Positions 9,220 to 17,650 are shown, numbered from the stretch's first letter. The stretch: DNA of 64,000 bases from UBA7657 sp049652985 (GCA_049652985.1 JBASFK010000004.1:283601-347600), one strand, 5' to 3'. A program made the numbers and translations. Notes: generated by a model not told the origin, from the letters alone.

Positions 9220-10497
9220 CTAGATCGCCCTGACGATCAGGCTGGCGTTCGTGCCGCCAAAACCGAAAGAATTGGAAAGAGCGACTTTAACTTTTTTCTG
9301 CTTCGCCGTTTTCGGCACAAGATCGATACCCTTGCAGGCTTCAGAAACATTCTCAAGGTTCAGCGTCGGCGGCAGTGCGCCGCTTTCAATCGCCTTGATG
9401 GAGTAAATTGCCTCCACCGCGCCCGCCGCGCCGAGCAAATGGCCGATCGCCGATTTGGTCGAAGACATGGAGACTTTATTGAGCGCGTTCGCGAATAATC
9501 TTTTGACCGCCGTGCATTCGATGCCATCGCCCAGCGGCGTCGATGTGCCGTGCGCGTTGATGTAATCGATATCTTCGGGGTTCAGCTTCGCGCGTTTCAG
9601 CGCGGCCTGCATGGCGCGGAAGCCGCCATTTCCGTCTTCGGATGGGGATGTGATGTGATAGGCGTCACCCGACATGCCGTAGCCGATGACTTCCGCGTAA
9701 ATTTTCGCGCCGCGTTTTTTCGCGTGCTCGTATTCTTCAAGAACGACAACGCCTGCGCCCTCGGCGATGACGAATCCGTCGCGGCCTTCATCGAAGGGGC
9801 GTGAGGCCTCGGTCGGTCGGTCGTTGTAACCGGTTGAGAGAGCGCGCGCGGCGGCAAAGCTCGCGACGCCGAAACGGTTAACGGCGGCTTCGGCTCCGCC
9901 CGCGATCATGACATCGGCGTCGTCGAACGCGATCATGCGCGCGGCATCGCCGATGGCATGGGTGCCGGTGGCGCAGGCCGTCACGACGGAATGATTGGGG
10001 CCCTTGAAGCCGTAACGGATGGAAACAAGCCCGGAAGCGAGGTTGATCAATTGTGCGGGCACTGTGAAGGGCGAGAGACGGCGCGGCCCGCGTTCGGCCA
10101 TTGTAATGACCGCGTCATGCGTGGTTCCCAGGCCGCCGATGCCCGAGCCGATTAGAACGCCAGTGCGGTATAAATCTTCATCGTCCGTAGGTTTCCAGCC
10201 GGAATCCTCGATGGCTTCCTGCGCGGCAGCCATGCCGAATGTGATGAAAGTGTCGGTCTTGCGCTGCTCCTTCGGCTCCATGAACAAATTCACGTTGAAT
10301 GCGCCGTCCTTGGGATTTTCATCCTCGGTGCGCGGTACGACGCCCGCGATATGCGAGGAGATATCCGTGAGATCAAAAGACTCGATTTTCTTGATACCGC
10401 TTTTGCCCGCGGTAAGGGTAGCCCAGTTATGCGCGACGCCGAAACCCAGCGGCGACACCATTCCCATGCCTGTGACTACAACGCGTCTCATGGTCAT
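9220..10497 (-). CDS. fabF: Beta-ketoacyl-ACP synthase II
   Basis: This enzyme condenses malonyl-ACP with acyl-ACP in fatty-acid elongation. At 425 residues it has the normal length. The thiolase-fold catalytic residues are all present: Cys175 in VTACATGTH, His316 in NAHGTSTPLGD and His353 in SAIGHLLGAAG. The C-terminal NSFGFGGTNASL is also conserved. It lies downstream of acpP, from which a hairpin with a U-tract separates it. MltG follows on the same strand. Two ATG codons lie close together at the start; the first (MTMRRVVVTG) was used. Confidence 0.97.
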   Translation of the reverse strand: MTMRRVVVTGMGMVSPLGFGVAHNWATLTAGKSGIKKIESFDLTDISSHIAGVVPRTEDENPKDGAFNVNLFMEPKEQRKTDTFITFGMAAAQEAIEDSGWKPTDDEDLYRTGVLIGSGIGGLGTTHDAVITMAERGPRRLSPFTVPAQLINLASGLVSIRYGFKGPNHSVVTACATGTHAIGDAARMIAFDDADVMIAGGAEAAVNRFGVASFAAARALSTGYNDRPTEASRPFDEGRDGFVIAEGAGVVVLEEYEHAKKRGAKIYAEVIGYGMSGDAYHITSPSEDGNGGFRAMQAALKRAKLNPEDIDYINAHGTSTPLGDGIECTAVKRLFANALNKVSMSSTKSAIGHLLGAAGAVEAIYSIKAIESGALPPTLNLENVSEACKGIDLVPKTAKQKKVKVALSNSFGFGGTNASLIVRAI

Positions 10498-10522
10498 AAA
10501 ATATATGTCCGGAAGGCATAAT

Positions 10523-10557
10523 AAAAGCCCCGATTTCTAAAGAAAAAAGGGGCTTTT
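10523..10557 (-). terminator. Hairpin with U-tract between acpP and fabF
   Basis: A 9-bp stem, AAAAGCCCC paired with GGGGCTTTT, encloses a 17-base loop. Read on the minus strand it ends in a T-rich run, as expected for an intrinsic terminator or attenuator. It sits between acpP (stop at 10567) and fabF (start at 10497), so it would lower fabF transcription relative to acpP. That fits the need for far more carrier protein than synthase. Confidence 0.75.
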
Positions 10558-10566
10558 GAATGGAAC

Positions 10567-10806
<240 letters not shown>

Positions 10807-10925
10807 CACAATTCCCTATGTTTTATTATGCTAATTGTTTGACAAGACCCGGACTTTACCAGCCTTAAAACTCTTTGCAAGTCTTTTATGGAAGTATCAT
10901 ATTCCGTAAATATTACAAGGGTTTT

Positions 10926-11597
10926 TCAGGCAAAAAGACGCTCGCGTATGTGGATAAGCGACGTGAAAATCTCAGCCGCTCCGGCCCTTCTCAACTTCTC
11001 CGCGTAACTCTTTTGATCGGTGTGTGTGCCGACGAATCCGAACGTCTTCATTCCCGCCGCAACCGCACCCGTCACGCCTGCAACGCTGTCCTCGATGACG
11101 AGGCATTTATTGGTTTGTGCGTTCAGCCGCTCCGCCGCCAGCAGGAATAAATCCGGCGCGGGCTTGGGGTTTGGTGCCATCAGGCCTGTGAAAATATAAC
11201 TCTCCTCGAAATATTTTTTCACACCCGCCACCTCCAGCGAAGAAATCACGTTGTCGCGCTGACCGTTCGAAACCACGCAGATTTTAACTCTTTTCGAAGC
11301 TTCGGCTACCAGTTCCAGAGCGCCGGGAATGGTTTTCATCTGCCCGGGCGCAAGTTTTTCCACCAGCGCGATATAACGCTCTATGATGTCAGCGGGAAAA
11401 ATATGGCCCGTCTCTTTCGATATGCCATCCAGAATATGCTTGAGGCGAAGTCCGACGAAATGCTCGAAAGCGTAATCCATATCGTACTGCGCGAGGCCTT
11501 CGCCGTGTAGCAGCTGAATGGTTGCGAAATTGTTCAGATATTCTGAATCGACCAGCGTGCCGTCGCAGTCGAAAATGAGAAGGTCGAAATCATTCAT
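10926..11597 (-). CDS. HAD-superfamily hydrolase (beta-phosphoglucomutase/phosphatase-like)
   Basis: This is a 223-residue haloacid-dehalogenase family phosphatase or phosphomutase. Motif I is LIFDCDGTLVDSE (nucleophile Asp10 and Asp12), motif II is VVSNGQ and motif III/IV is VIEDSVAGVTGAVAAGM, with a four-helix cap between motifs I and II. The start is the ATG at 11597 that overlaps the fabG stop by one base. An open frame extends further upstream but only as antiphase sequence within fabG. Its position between fabG and acpP is unusual. The substrate is unknown; sugar phosphates are the common case. Confidence 0.9.
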   Translation of the reverse strand: MNDFDLLIFDCDGTLVDSEYLNNFATIQLLHGEGLAQYDMDYAFEHFVGLRLKHILDGISKETGHIFPADIIERYIALVEKLAPGQMKTIPGALELVAEASKRVKICVVSNGQRDNVISSLEVAGVKKYFEESYIFTGLMAPNPKPAPDLFLLAAERLNAQTNKCLVIEDSVAGVTGAVAAGMKTFGFVGTHTDQKSYAEKLRRAGAAEIFTSLIHIRERLFA

Positions 11598-12334
11598 TAA
11601 ATCATCGCCAGTCCGCCATTCACATGAATGGTCTGGCCGGTGACGTAGGCGGCTTCCTCGCTCGCGAGATAAACGGCCGCGGCGGCGATGTCTTCCGAAC
11701 TTCCCATCTTGCCCGCCGGGATGTTGGCGGTGATGCGGCCCTTCTGATCGTCGTTCAGCGTGTCCGTCATGGCTGTGGCGATGAAGCCGGGGGCTATGCA
11801 ATTCACGGTGATGTTGCGCGATGCGATTTCCTGCGCCATCGCCTTGCTCCAGCCGATCATGCCGGCTTTGCTTGCAACGTAATTGCACTGGCCGGGATTG
11901 CCGGTAACCCCGACGACCGAGGCCACGTTGATGATACGGCCCCAGCGGCGCTTCATCATTCCTCTTTGTAGAGCCTGCGCGAGTTTGAACGTCGAGGTCA
12001 TGTTGACGTTGATCACTTCATTCCATTCATCGTCCTTCATGCGCATCGAAAGATTATCGCGCGTCAGGCCCGCATTGTTCACAAGGATATCGACCTGGCC
12101 CATAGCCTCTTCGGCGCGCTTGGCGAGATCCACTGCGGCTTCTCCCGACGACAGGTCTGCGGCAAGAATAGAAACCCGCTCGCCGAGTTCGGCGGCGAGG
12201 GCTTTGAGCTTCTCTTCATTCCGGCCCGATATGCCGACATGCGCGCCCTGCGCGTGCAATGCCTTGGCGACTGCCCCGCCAATGCCGCCCGTGGCGCCTG
12301 TGACGAGTGCTTTTTTGCCGGTCAGATTGAACAT
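11597..12334 (-). CDS. fabG: 3-oxoacyl-ACP reductase
   Basis: This NADPH-dependent short-chain dehydrogenase reduces 3-ketoacyl-ACP in fatty-acid synthesis. It is 245 residues. The Rossmann motif is TGATGGIGG (12-20), the catalytic triad is Ser139, Tyr152 and Lys156 (YVASK), and NNAG is at 86-89. The C-terminal TGQTIHVNGGLAMI is diagnostic of FabG. It is coupled to the downstream HAD gene by a one-base overlap. The usual upstream partner fabD is on the same strand but separated by two small genes on the opposite strand. Confidence 0.97.
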   Translation of the reverse strand: MFNLTGKKALVTGATGGIGGAVAKALHAQGAHVGISGRNEEKLKALAAELGERVSILAADLSSGEAAVDLAKRAEEAMGQVDILVNNAGLTRDNLSMRMKDDEWNEVINVNMTSTFKLAQALQRGMMKRRWGRIINVASVVGVTGNPGQCNYVASKAGMIGWSKAMAQEIASRNITVNCIAPGFIATAMTDTLNDDQKGRITANIPAGKMGSSEDIAAAAVYLASEEAAYVTGQTIHVNGGLAMI

Positions 12335-12406
12335 GAAGTCGCCCTTTCGAAAAACTGATCCCTAGGACTTAAAAAACGCCTGCCTATAAAGCAAGGCTTA
12401 TCGCTG

Positions 12407-12435
12407 TTGACATAACAATATTAAGGGATTATAGC
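12407..12435 (+). promoter_or_regulatory. Sigma-70-like promoter for the small-gene pair
   Basis: A perfect TTGACA at 12407-12412 is followed after 17 bases by TATAGC at 12430-12435. This would start transcription about 70 bases before the ATG at 12514. It points away from fabG and towards the two small genes. Confidence 0.6.
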
Positions 12436-12513
12436 CCCTTTTTACGCGATTTTAAGCCTTTTGGGCGACACTGGGTACGAGGCCAAACGGCCGGGAATAA
12501 GGGGTTAATAACG

Positions 12514-12750
12514 ATGGCAAAAGCCACGCAGACTAATAAAGCAGCAAAAACGAACCTAGGCGATTTCCGCTCGGTGGACTCGCTGGTGCTCAGCAATATC
12601 GTCAGCGCCTTCAGGCCGGACGAAATCGGGCTGAGCAAAGCGTGGGAAGAATTCTACATCGCCTGCCAGGCTGCAAATGCCAGCCACGAATTCCTGCGTG
12701 CGATCCATGACATCAAGGAATCAATAGAGGATGCCGAGCGATGCGCGTGA
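12514..12750 (+). CDS. Small hypothetical protein, 78 residues
   Basis: I do not recognise this protein. It has a lysine/threonine/alanine-rich N-terminus (MAKATQTNKAAKTNLGDFRS), then predicted helices ending in an acidic segment (IKESIEDAERCA). There is no signal peptide or membrane segment. Support for it being real: an AAGGGG ribosome-binding site 11 bases upstream, a good sigma-70-like promoter at 12407, and a second small frame coupled to its stop through TGATG. It lies on the strand opposite to fabG and fabD. Confidence 0.7.
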   Translation: MAKATQTNKAAKTNLGDFRSVDSLVLSNIVSAFRPDEIGLSKAWEEFYIACQAANASHEFLRAIHDIKESIEDAERCA

Positions 12751-12899
12751 TGTTTTCACTTCCTTCGCAACTTGTCGCCGAATTCAAGGCCGGGGCCGGG
12801 AATGAACTTCCCAAATTAAAGGCATTTCATGAAAAGCATGGCCATGCCGAAGTCGCGCTTGCTATGCAGGTTGCCGCCAACGCAACGAACAATCTTTAA
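12750..12899 (+). CDS. Very small hypothetical protein, 49 residues
   Basis: The frame begins with an ATG that shares one base with the preceding stop (TGATG), the usual mark of translational coupling. It encodes a soluble helical peptide (MFSLPSQLVAEFKAGAGNEL, then PKLKAFHEKHGHAEVALAMQ) ending at TAA 12897-12899. An in-frame ATG at 12741 would add three residues. It stops three bases before the convergent fabD stop. I know no family for it. The coupling and fit into the gap make it more likely than a chance frame, but short length keeps confidence moderate. Confidence 0.55.
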   Translation: MFSLPSQLVAEFKAGAGNELPKLKAFHEKHGHAEVALAMQVAANATNNL

Positions 12900-12902
12900 T
12901 CA

Positions 12903-13838
12903 TCAGCCTTTAAGTTTCGCGATCAGGGCTTCGATCTGTTCGGGGCTTGAGACGCTGTCGACGGCGATATCCTTATCGATGCGCTTCACTAATCCATTCA
13001 GAACTTTCCCTGCGCCAAGCTCAATCATTTCCGTCACGCCCTGCGCTTTCATCCAGAGAACGGACTCGCGCCAGCGCACCATGCCGGTGATCTGCTGAAC
13101 CAATAGTTTCTTAATCTGCGTGGGGTCTGTAACGGATTGCGCCGTCACGTTCGAAACAATAGCAGGCGAGGGCGTTTTCAGATTTGTCTCGTTGAGCGCG
13201 CCTTCCATGATCCTTGCAGCTGGTTCCATTAATGAACAATGAAACGGCGCGGAGACCGGAAGCAGGATCGCGCGTTTCGCCCCGCGCTCGGTTGCGAGTT
13301 GAATGGCTTTTTCGACAGCATCTTTTTTGCCGCTGATCACGACCTGCCCGGTGGAATTGTCATTCGCAACTTCGCTGCCGGAATCTTTTGCGACCTGCTG
13401 CACGTCTTCAAAGCTGAGACCGAGAACCGCGGTCATCGCGCCCACGCCGACCGGCACGGCCTTTTGCATCGATTGCCCGCGCAACGATAAAAGTTTCGCG
13501 GTGACAGGGATTTCAAGGGAACCCGCCGCCGTCAGTGCCGAATATTCCCCCAGAGAATGACCCGCCACGAACTTTGCGGCTTTGGCCAAATCGACGCCGC
13601 CCTGTTTCTGCAGCACGCGTACGACGGCCATCGAAACCGCCATCAGGGCGGGCTGGGTGTTCTCGGTCAGGTTGAGGTCGGTATCCGGGCCCTCGAAGAT
13701 GATTTTACTTAATTTCTTGCCCAGCGATTCGTCGATTTCGTCAAAAACGTCCCGCGCTTCGGCAAAAGCGTCATATAAATCTTTGCCCATGCCCACAGCC
13801 TGTGAACCCTGCCCCGGGAAGATGAAAGCGCGTGTCAT
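12903..13838 (-). CDS. fabD: Malonyl CoA-ACP transacylase
   Basis: FabD moves malonyl groups from CoA to ACP. The 311 residues show the N-terminal FPGQGSQAVGMG, the nucleophile Ser95 in the GHSLGEYSAL elbow, the substrate-carboxylate Arg120 in SLRGQSMQ, and the catalytic His200 in SAPFHCSLM. It is normally the first gene of a fabD-fabG-acpP-fabF set. Here fabG begins 568 bases further along the same strand, with the two small plus-strand genes in between. Confidence 0.97.
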   Translation of the reverse strand: MTRAFIFPGQGSQAVGMGKDLYDAFAEARDVFDEIDESLGKKLSKIIFEGPDTDLNLTENTQPALMAVSMAVVRVLQKQGGVDLAKAAKFVAGHSLGEYSALTAAGSLEIPVTAKLLSLRGQSMQKAVPVGVGAMTAVLGLSFEDVQQVAKDSGSEVANDNSTGQVVISGKKDAVEKAIQLATERGAKRAILLPVSAPFHCSLMEPAARIMEGALNETNLKTPSPAIVSNVTAQSVTDPTQIKKLLVQQITGMVRWRESVLWMKAQGVTEMIELGAGKVLNGLVKRIDKDIAVDSVSSPEQIEALIAKLKG

Positions 13839-14120
13839 ATTTACCTCAAGTTATTGTCCTAAAACGAATTATTTTGTAATAAAATTACCGAAAACATGCG
13901 GTTGCAGGTCATTTAATTTCGCACCGCACCATAATTCCTTTAGAAAAACTTTGTGATTTTCAGGTGCCTGTGAAACTATAAATCATCAAACTATGGCTGA
14001 TTTAGCAGAAGGATTGCTGCTTTCAAAGAGGGGAATTTCCGGATCGGCCTCTAGGGACTGCGTCATAAATAAAAAAGCGGCATCAACCGCCGAACAGATT
14101 ACCTGAACAGGGGATTTATT

Positions 14121-14432
14121 GTGAGCCTATCCGTCCATCAAAGGATTCGTATTCTTATTGAACAAACGACTGACGCATTCGCCTGCTATGACGCGGTTAA
14201 TGCCGATTATGCTGAATTTGCAACCCTGGCCCTGTCGGACTTCAAGGATGCCCTGGACAAGCCCAACCTGACCCGCGGCCAGCTTACCCATATGCTGCGC
14301 CGGGGCATGATCAAGCATAGCGACAAGGCGCCCGGCTCATGGTCCGCCTTCATGGCCGCCCATATCGCCCGGGCCGCCAATCTCGATCCGTCGCCCGATG
14401 GGGGCTTTTATCGCTCCATCCGGGACGAATAG
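14121..14432 (+). CDS. Hypothetical protein, 103 residues
   Basis: This short, apparently helical soluble protein belongs to no family I recognise. It begins MSLSVHQRIRILIEQTT and ends DGGFYRSIRDE, with no signal peptide or membrane segment. The GTG at 14121 is chosen because an ACAGGGGA ribosome-binding sequence lies just upstream and no in-frame ATG exists before the conserved-looking body. It precedes the ribosomal rpsF operon by 159 bases, where a separate promoter is likely. The 282-base gap before it is AT-rich and holds no convincing gene. Confidence 0.65.
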   Translation: MSLSVHQRIRILIEQTTDAFACYDAVNADYAEFATLALSDFKDALDKPNLTRGQLTHMLRRGMIKHSDKAPGSWSAFMAAHIARAANLDPSPDGGFYRSIRDE

Positions 14433-14466
14433 GCCCATACCGGCCCATAAAATCCCACAAAAACCC

Positions 14467-14495
14467 TTGCTTTCTCCCCCAGAAAGGGGCTAAAA
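14467..14495 (+). promoter_or_regulatory. Possible promoter of the rpsF-rpsR-rplI operon
   Basis: TTGCTT at 14467-14472 is followed after 17 bases by CTAAAA at 14490-14495. The match to sigma-70 consensus is partial. A GGGG-CTAAAA-CCCC inverted repeat overlaps the -10 region. The start of rpsF lies 97 bases downstream, after a GAGAGGAG ribosome-binding site. Confidence 0.35.
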
Positions 14496-14591
14496 CCCCT
14501 CATCTTTTGAACCATAACCTCGCTGGCATTTGATATGTCAGCTTTCCCCCGAAGATTAGCGGGGGTCATAAACCGAGAGGAGCATTGAAAA

Positions 14592-14945
14592 ATGCCTGTC
14601 TATGAAACCGTGTTTATCGCACGCCAGGATTTGACCGAAGCACAGGTCAAGGATCTGACCGATAAATTCTCCAAGATCGTCACCGACCTGAAGGGCAAGA
14701 TTTTGAAGACCGAATACTGGGGTCTTCGTACGCTGGCCTACAGAATTAAAAAAGCCCGCAAGGCGCATTACGTTCTCATTGAGACGGATGCGCCCGGCGA
14801 AGCCGTCATCGAGCTCGAGCGTAACCTGCGCCTGCACGAGGACATCATGCGCAGCCTGACTGTTCGCCGCAATGAACCGTCGAAAGCGCAATCCGCGATC
14901 CTCGATAAAGAGAAGCGCTACGATGAAGAGAAGGAAGCTGCATAA
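14592..14945 (+). CDS. rpsF: 30S ribosomal protein S6
   Basis: S6 binds the central domain of 16S rRNA together with S18. The 117 residues begin MPVYETVFIARQDLTEAQV, the family signature. The core ends near residue 95 and a short charged tail follows (LDKEKRYDEEKEAA). A strong GAGAGGAG ribosome-binding site precedes the ATG. The stop overlaps the rpsR start by one base (TAATG), so S6 and S18, which form a heterodimer, are translationally coupled. Confidence 0.97.
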   Translation: MPVYETVFIARQDLTEAQVKDLTDKFSKIVTDLKGKILKTEYWGLRTLAYRIKKARKAHYVLIETDAPGEAVIELERNLRLHEDIMRSLTVRRNEPSKAQSAILDKEKRYDEEKEAA

Positions 14946-15322
14946 TGAGCACCGAACAATCCAACGTAAAACGTCCGTTTTTCCGCCGCAGGAAAACCTG
15001 CCCGTTCTCCGGCCCGAATGCGCCACAGATCGACTGGAAGGATCTGCGCATGCTGGGACGTTACATCTCCGAGCGCGGCAAGATCATACCGAGCCGCATC
15101 ACCGCCGTTTCGCAAAAGAAACAGCGTGAACTGGCTGTGGCGATCAAGCAGGCACGCTTCATGGCGATCCTGCCCTATGTTCGCACCGAACAGGAAGGCG
15201 GCGGACGCCCATACAATAAAGGCCCGAAAGAGTACGGCTCACGCGACTACGGTTCGCGCGATCGCGACTCCGGATCCCGTGAAAGAAGCGCCGGTCCCCG
15301 TGAACGCACACCGCGCGAATAA
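14945..15322 (+). CDS. rpsR: 30S ribosomal protein S18 with an extended C-terminal tail
   Basis: The S18 core is clear, from RRKTCPFSGPNAPQIDWKD through RYISERGKIIPSRITAVS to KQARFMAILPYV near residue 79. A normal S18 is about 75-90 residues. This one has 125, the extra being a Gly/Arg/Ser/Asp-rich, low-complexity tail from about residue 81 with repeated GSRD units. Such tails are intrinsically disordered by composition. The start overlaps the rpsF stop. The rplI gene starts 18 bases downstream. Confidence 0.96.
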   Translation: MSTEQSNVKRPFFRRRKTCPFSGPNAPQIDWKDLRMLGRYISERGKIIPSRITAVSQKKQRELAVAIKQARFMAILPYVRTEQEGGGRPYNKGPKEYGSRDYGSRDRDSGSRERSAGPRERTPRE

Positions 15323-15340
15323 AGGTAAAGGAACAAGATC

Positions 15341-16078
15341 ATGGCTACACAAGTAATTTTACTGGAGCGCGTTGAAAATCTCGGGCAGATGGGCGATGTT
15401 GTCGCCGTCCGTCCCGGTTACGCGCGCAATTACCTTCTGCCGCAGAAAAAAGCTCTGCGCGCCAGCAAGGAAAATATCGCGTATTTCGAGGCCCAGAAAA
15501 AAGTCCTGGCCTCCGAGAACGACAAGCGCCGCGTTGCCGCCGAGAAGGTTGCCAAGAACTTGGAAGGCACCAAGGCCCCGCTCATCCGCCAAGCGTCCGA
15601 AGCCGGACAGCTTTACGGATCGGTCACATCGCGCGACATAGCCGAGCAGGTTTCGGCCGCTTCGGGCGAGAAGATCGAGCGTTCGATGGTTCAGATGAAC
15701 CAGAACTTCAAATCGGTCGGCCTGTTCAATGTCGATATCATGCTTCACCCCGAGGTGAAAATATCGGTCGTAGTGAACATTGCACGCAGCCCGGAAGAAG
15801 CTGAAACCCAGGCTAAAACCGGCAAAGCCCTTATCGCTGAGGACAGCCGCAGAAAACAGGCAGCCGAGGAGCCTTCGGAAGAAGAAGCCCTGGCCGCCGT
15901 TCTGGAAGCTGACGCTCTTGAAGCGACGAAGGAACGCGAAGCTGTTGAAAGCGCTGAAAGTGCCGAAGAAGCTGCCGAGCTTGCCGCCAAAGCCAAAGCC
16001 CGCGCCGAGCGTAAAAAAGCCAAAAAAGCAGACGAGCCGGAAGAAGCTGGTGAGGCTGAAGAAAACACGGAAGAATAA
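15341..16078 (+). CDS. rplI: 50S ribosomal protein L9 with a long acidic tail
   Basis: L9 binds 23S rRNA near the base of the L1 stalk. The N-terminal domain (VILLERVENLGQMGDVVAV, then PGYARNYLLPQKKAL), connecting helix and C-terminal domain (ending near residue 150, ISVVVNIARSPEEAE) are standard. About 90 further residues form an Ala/Glu/Lys-rich helical tail, giving 245 residues against about 150-190 usually. It ends 77 bases before dnaB, and a terminator-like hairpin fills that gap. Confidence 0.96.
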   Translation: MATQVILLERVENLGQMGDVVAVRPGYARNYLLPQKKALRASKENIAYFEAQKKVLASENDKRRVAAEKVAKNLEGTKAPLIRQASEAGQLYGSVTSRDIAEQVSAASGEKIERSMVQMNQNFKSVGLFNVDIMLHPEVKISVVVNIARSPEEAETQAKTGKALIAEDSRRKQAAEEPSEEEALAAVLEADALEATKEREAVESAESAEEAAELAAKAKARAERKKAKKADEPEEAGEAEENTEE

Positions 16079-16114
16079 GGGTTTATCCCCCTTATTCACA
16101 GGCGTTGTGAATAT

Positions 16115-16154
16115 AAGGCTGGCATGAGGGATTCATCCTCTGCTAGCCTTTTTT
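16115..16154 (+). terminator. Terminator-like hairpin abutting the dnaB start
   Basis: AAGGCTGGCA (from 16115) pairs with TGCTAGCCTT (to 16150) with one bulge, enclosing a smaller internal GAGGGA/TCCTC helix, and is followed by six T residues (16149-16154). The dnaB ATG is the second base after this run. It probably ends the rpsF-rpsR-rplI transcript. Confidence 0.7.
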
Positions 16155-16155
16155 C

Positions 16156-17637
16156 ATGGTTCAATACGCCACACTGAAAAAGCCGCTGGTCGAAAGCGAA
16201 GGCAAGCCCGTTTCCTATCGTGTTCTGCCGCATAACCAGGATGCGGAGCAGGGATTGCTCGGCGCGCTGCTGGTCGATAACCGCGCCTATGAAAAAGTCG
16301 GTGACTTCCTGCGCGGCGAGCATCTTTTCCTCCCCGCCCATCAGCGCATTTTCGATGCCATTGTAAAGATGATTGATCGCGGGCAGACAGCCTCGCCGGT
16401 TACGCTCAAGAATTATTTCGAGAAAGATGACGATTTGAAAGAGGTCGGCGGCGCGGAGTACCTGGCCGATCTTGCCGCCAGCGTCGTCAGCGTCATCAAC
16501 GCACACGATTACGCGCGTACAATCTATGATCTTCATTTGCGGCGCTCGCTGATTTCCATCGGCGAGGAAGTCGTCAATGAAGCGTTCGACCACGATATTG
16601 AACGCGGCGCCACCGACACGATTGAAATGGCCGAGGCGCGGCTCTACGAACTGGCGGAAACGGGAGAGGTAAAAGGCAGCTTCGTCACGCTGCGCACGTC
16701 CGTTCTCGCCGCGATCGAACATGCGGAAAAAGCCTATAAATCCGATGGAAACGTCACGGGAGTGACGACGGGCCTCATTGATATGGATAAAATCCTCGGC
16801 GGCCTGCAGAATTCCGACCTCGTCATTCTCGCCGGGCGACCCTCAATGGGTAAAACCGCGCTTGCAACCAACATTGCTTTCGCCGCCGCGAACAAATACG
16901 CCGAGACTGGCGGCGCGCAAGGCGCGATTGTCGGCTTCTTCAGCCTCGAGATGTCTTCCGACCAGCTGGCGTCGCGTATTCTCGCCGACCAGTCGAACAT
17001 CGCCAGCGATGCCATCCGCAAGGGCACGATCAAGCAGGAAGATTTCCGCGCCTTCGCCGAAGCATCACAACGCCTCAGCCAGGTTCCGCTTTATATCGAC
17101 GATACGCCGTCGCTTTCCATCAGTGCGATCAGAACGCGCGCACGCCGTCTAAAACGCCAGCACGGGCTCGGCCTTCTCGTGGTCGACTATTTGCAGCTCT
17201 TGCGCGGCACGGGATCGAAGCAGGGGCTCGACAACCGCGTGCAGGAAGTCTCCGAGATTACGCGCGGCCTCAAGGCGATTGCCAAGGAATTGCAAATTCC
17301 GGTTCTTGCGCTCTCGCAGTTATCAAGACAAGTCGAACAGCGCGAGGACAAACGCCCGCAACTCTCCGACCTCAGGGAATCCGGCTCCATCGAACAGGAC
17401 GCCGACGTCGTCATGTTCGTCTACCGCGAGGAATATTACCTGAGCCGCGCCGAGCCCGAGCCCGGCACAGAAAAACATTTGAAATGGCAGGAACGCTGCG
17501 ACAAGGCGCTCAATGTCGGCGAATGTATCGTCGCCAAGGCGCGTCACGGTCCTATCGGCACGGTCAGATTACAATTTAACCCGACCTTCACGCGCTTTTC
17601 GGATCTTGCGCAAAGCGCATACGAAGACCGCTATTGA
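16156..17637 (+). CDS. dnaB: Replicative DNA helicase
   Basis: DnaB is the hexameric helicase of the replication fork. The 493 residues have the N-terminal domain (RVLPHNQDAEQGLLGALL at 22-39), then the RecA-fold domain with Walker A GRPSMGKT (227-234), GFFSLEMSSDQL, the Walker B region LLVVDYLQLL, and the C-terminal LSDLRESGSIEQDADVV. The ATG is preceded by a U-tract and no Shine-Dalgarno sequence, so translation initiation may be leaderless or the start may lie slightly downstream. No intein is present. Confidence 0.97.
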   Translation: MVQYATLKKPLVESEGKPVSYRVLPHNQDAEQGLLGALLVDNRAYEKVGDFLRGEHLFLPAHQRIFDAIVKMIDRGQTASPVTLKNYFEKDDDLKEVGGAEYLADLAASVVSVINAHDYARTIYDLHLRRSLISIGEEVVNEAFDHDIERGATDTIEMAEARLYELAETGEVKGSFVTLRTSVLAAIEHAEKAYKSDGNVTGVTTGLIDMDKILGGLQNSDLVILAGRPSMGKTALATNIAFAAANKYAETGGAQGAIVGFFSLEMSSDQLASRILADQSNIASDAIRKGTIKQEDFRAFAEASQRLSQVPLYIDDTPSLSISAIRTRARRLKRQHGLGLLVVDYLQLLRGTGSKQGLDNRVQEVSEITRGLKAIAKELQIPVLALSQLSRQVEQREDKRPQLSDLRESGSIEQDADVVMFVYREEYYLSRAEPEPGTEKHLKWQERCDKALNVGECIVAKARHGPIGTVRLQFNPTFTRFSDLAQSAYEDRY

Positions 17638-17650
17638 TCGCAATAAAAAA

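Noticed and set aside
13993..14106. 37-codon plus-strand frame in the gap before the 103-residue hypothetical gene
   Set aside because: No ribosome-binding site and no coupling; short frames like this are expected by chance.
16156..17637. Intein in dnaB
   Set aside because: The reading frame is normal length with contiguous helicase motifs, so no insertion is present.
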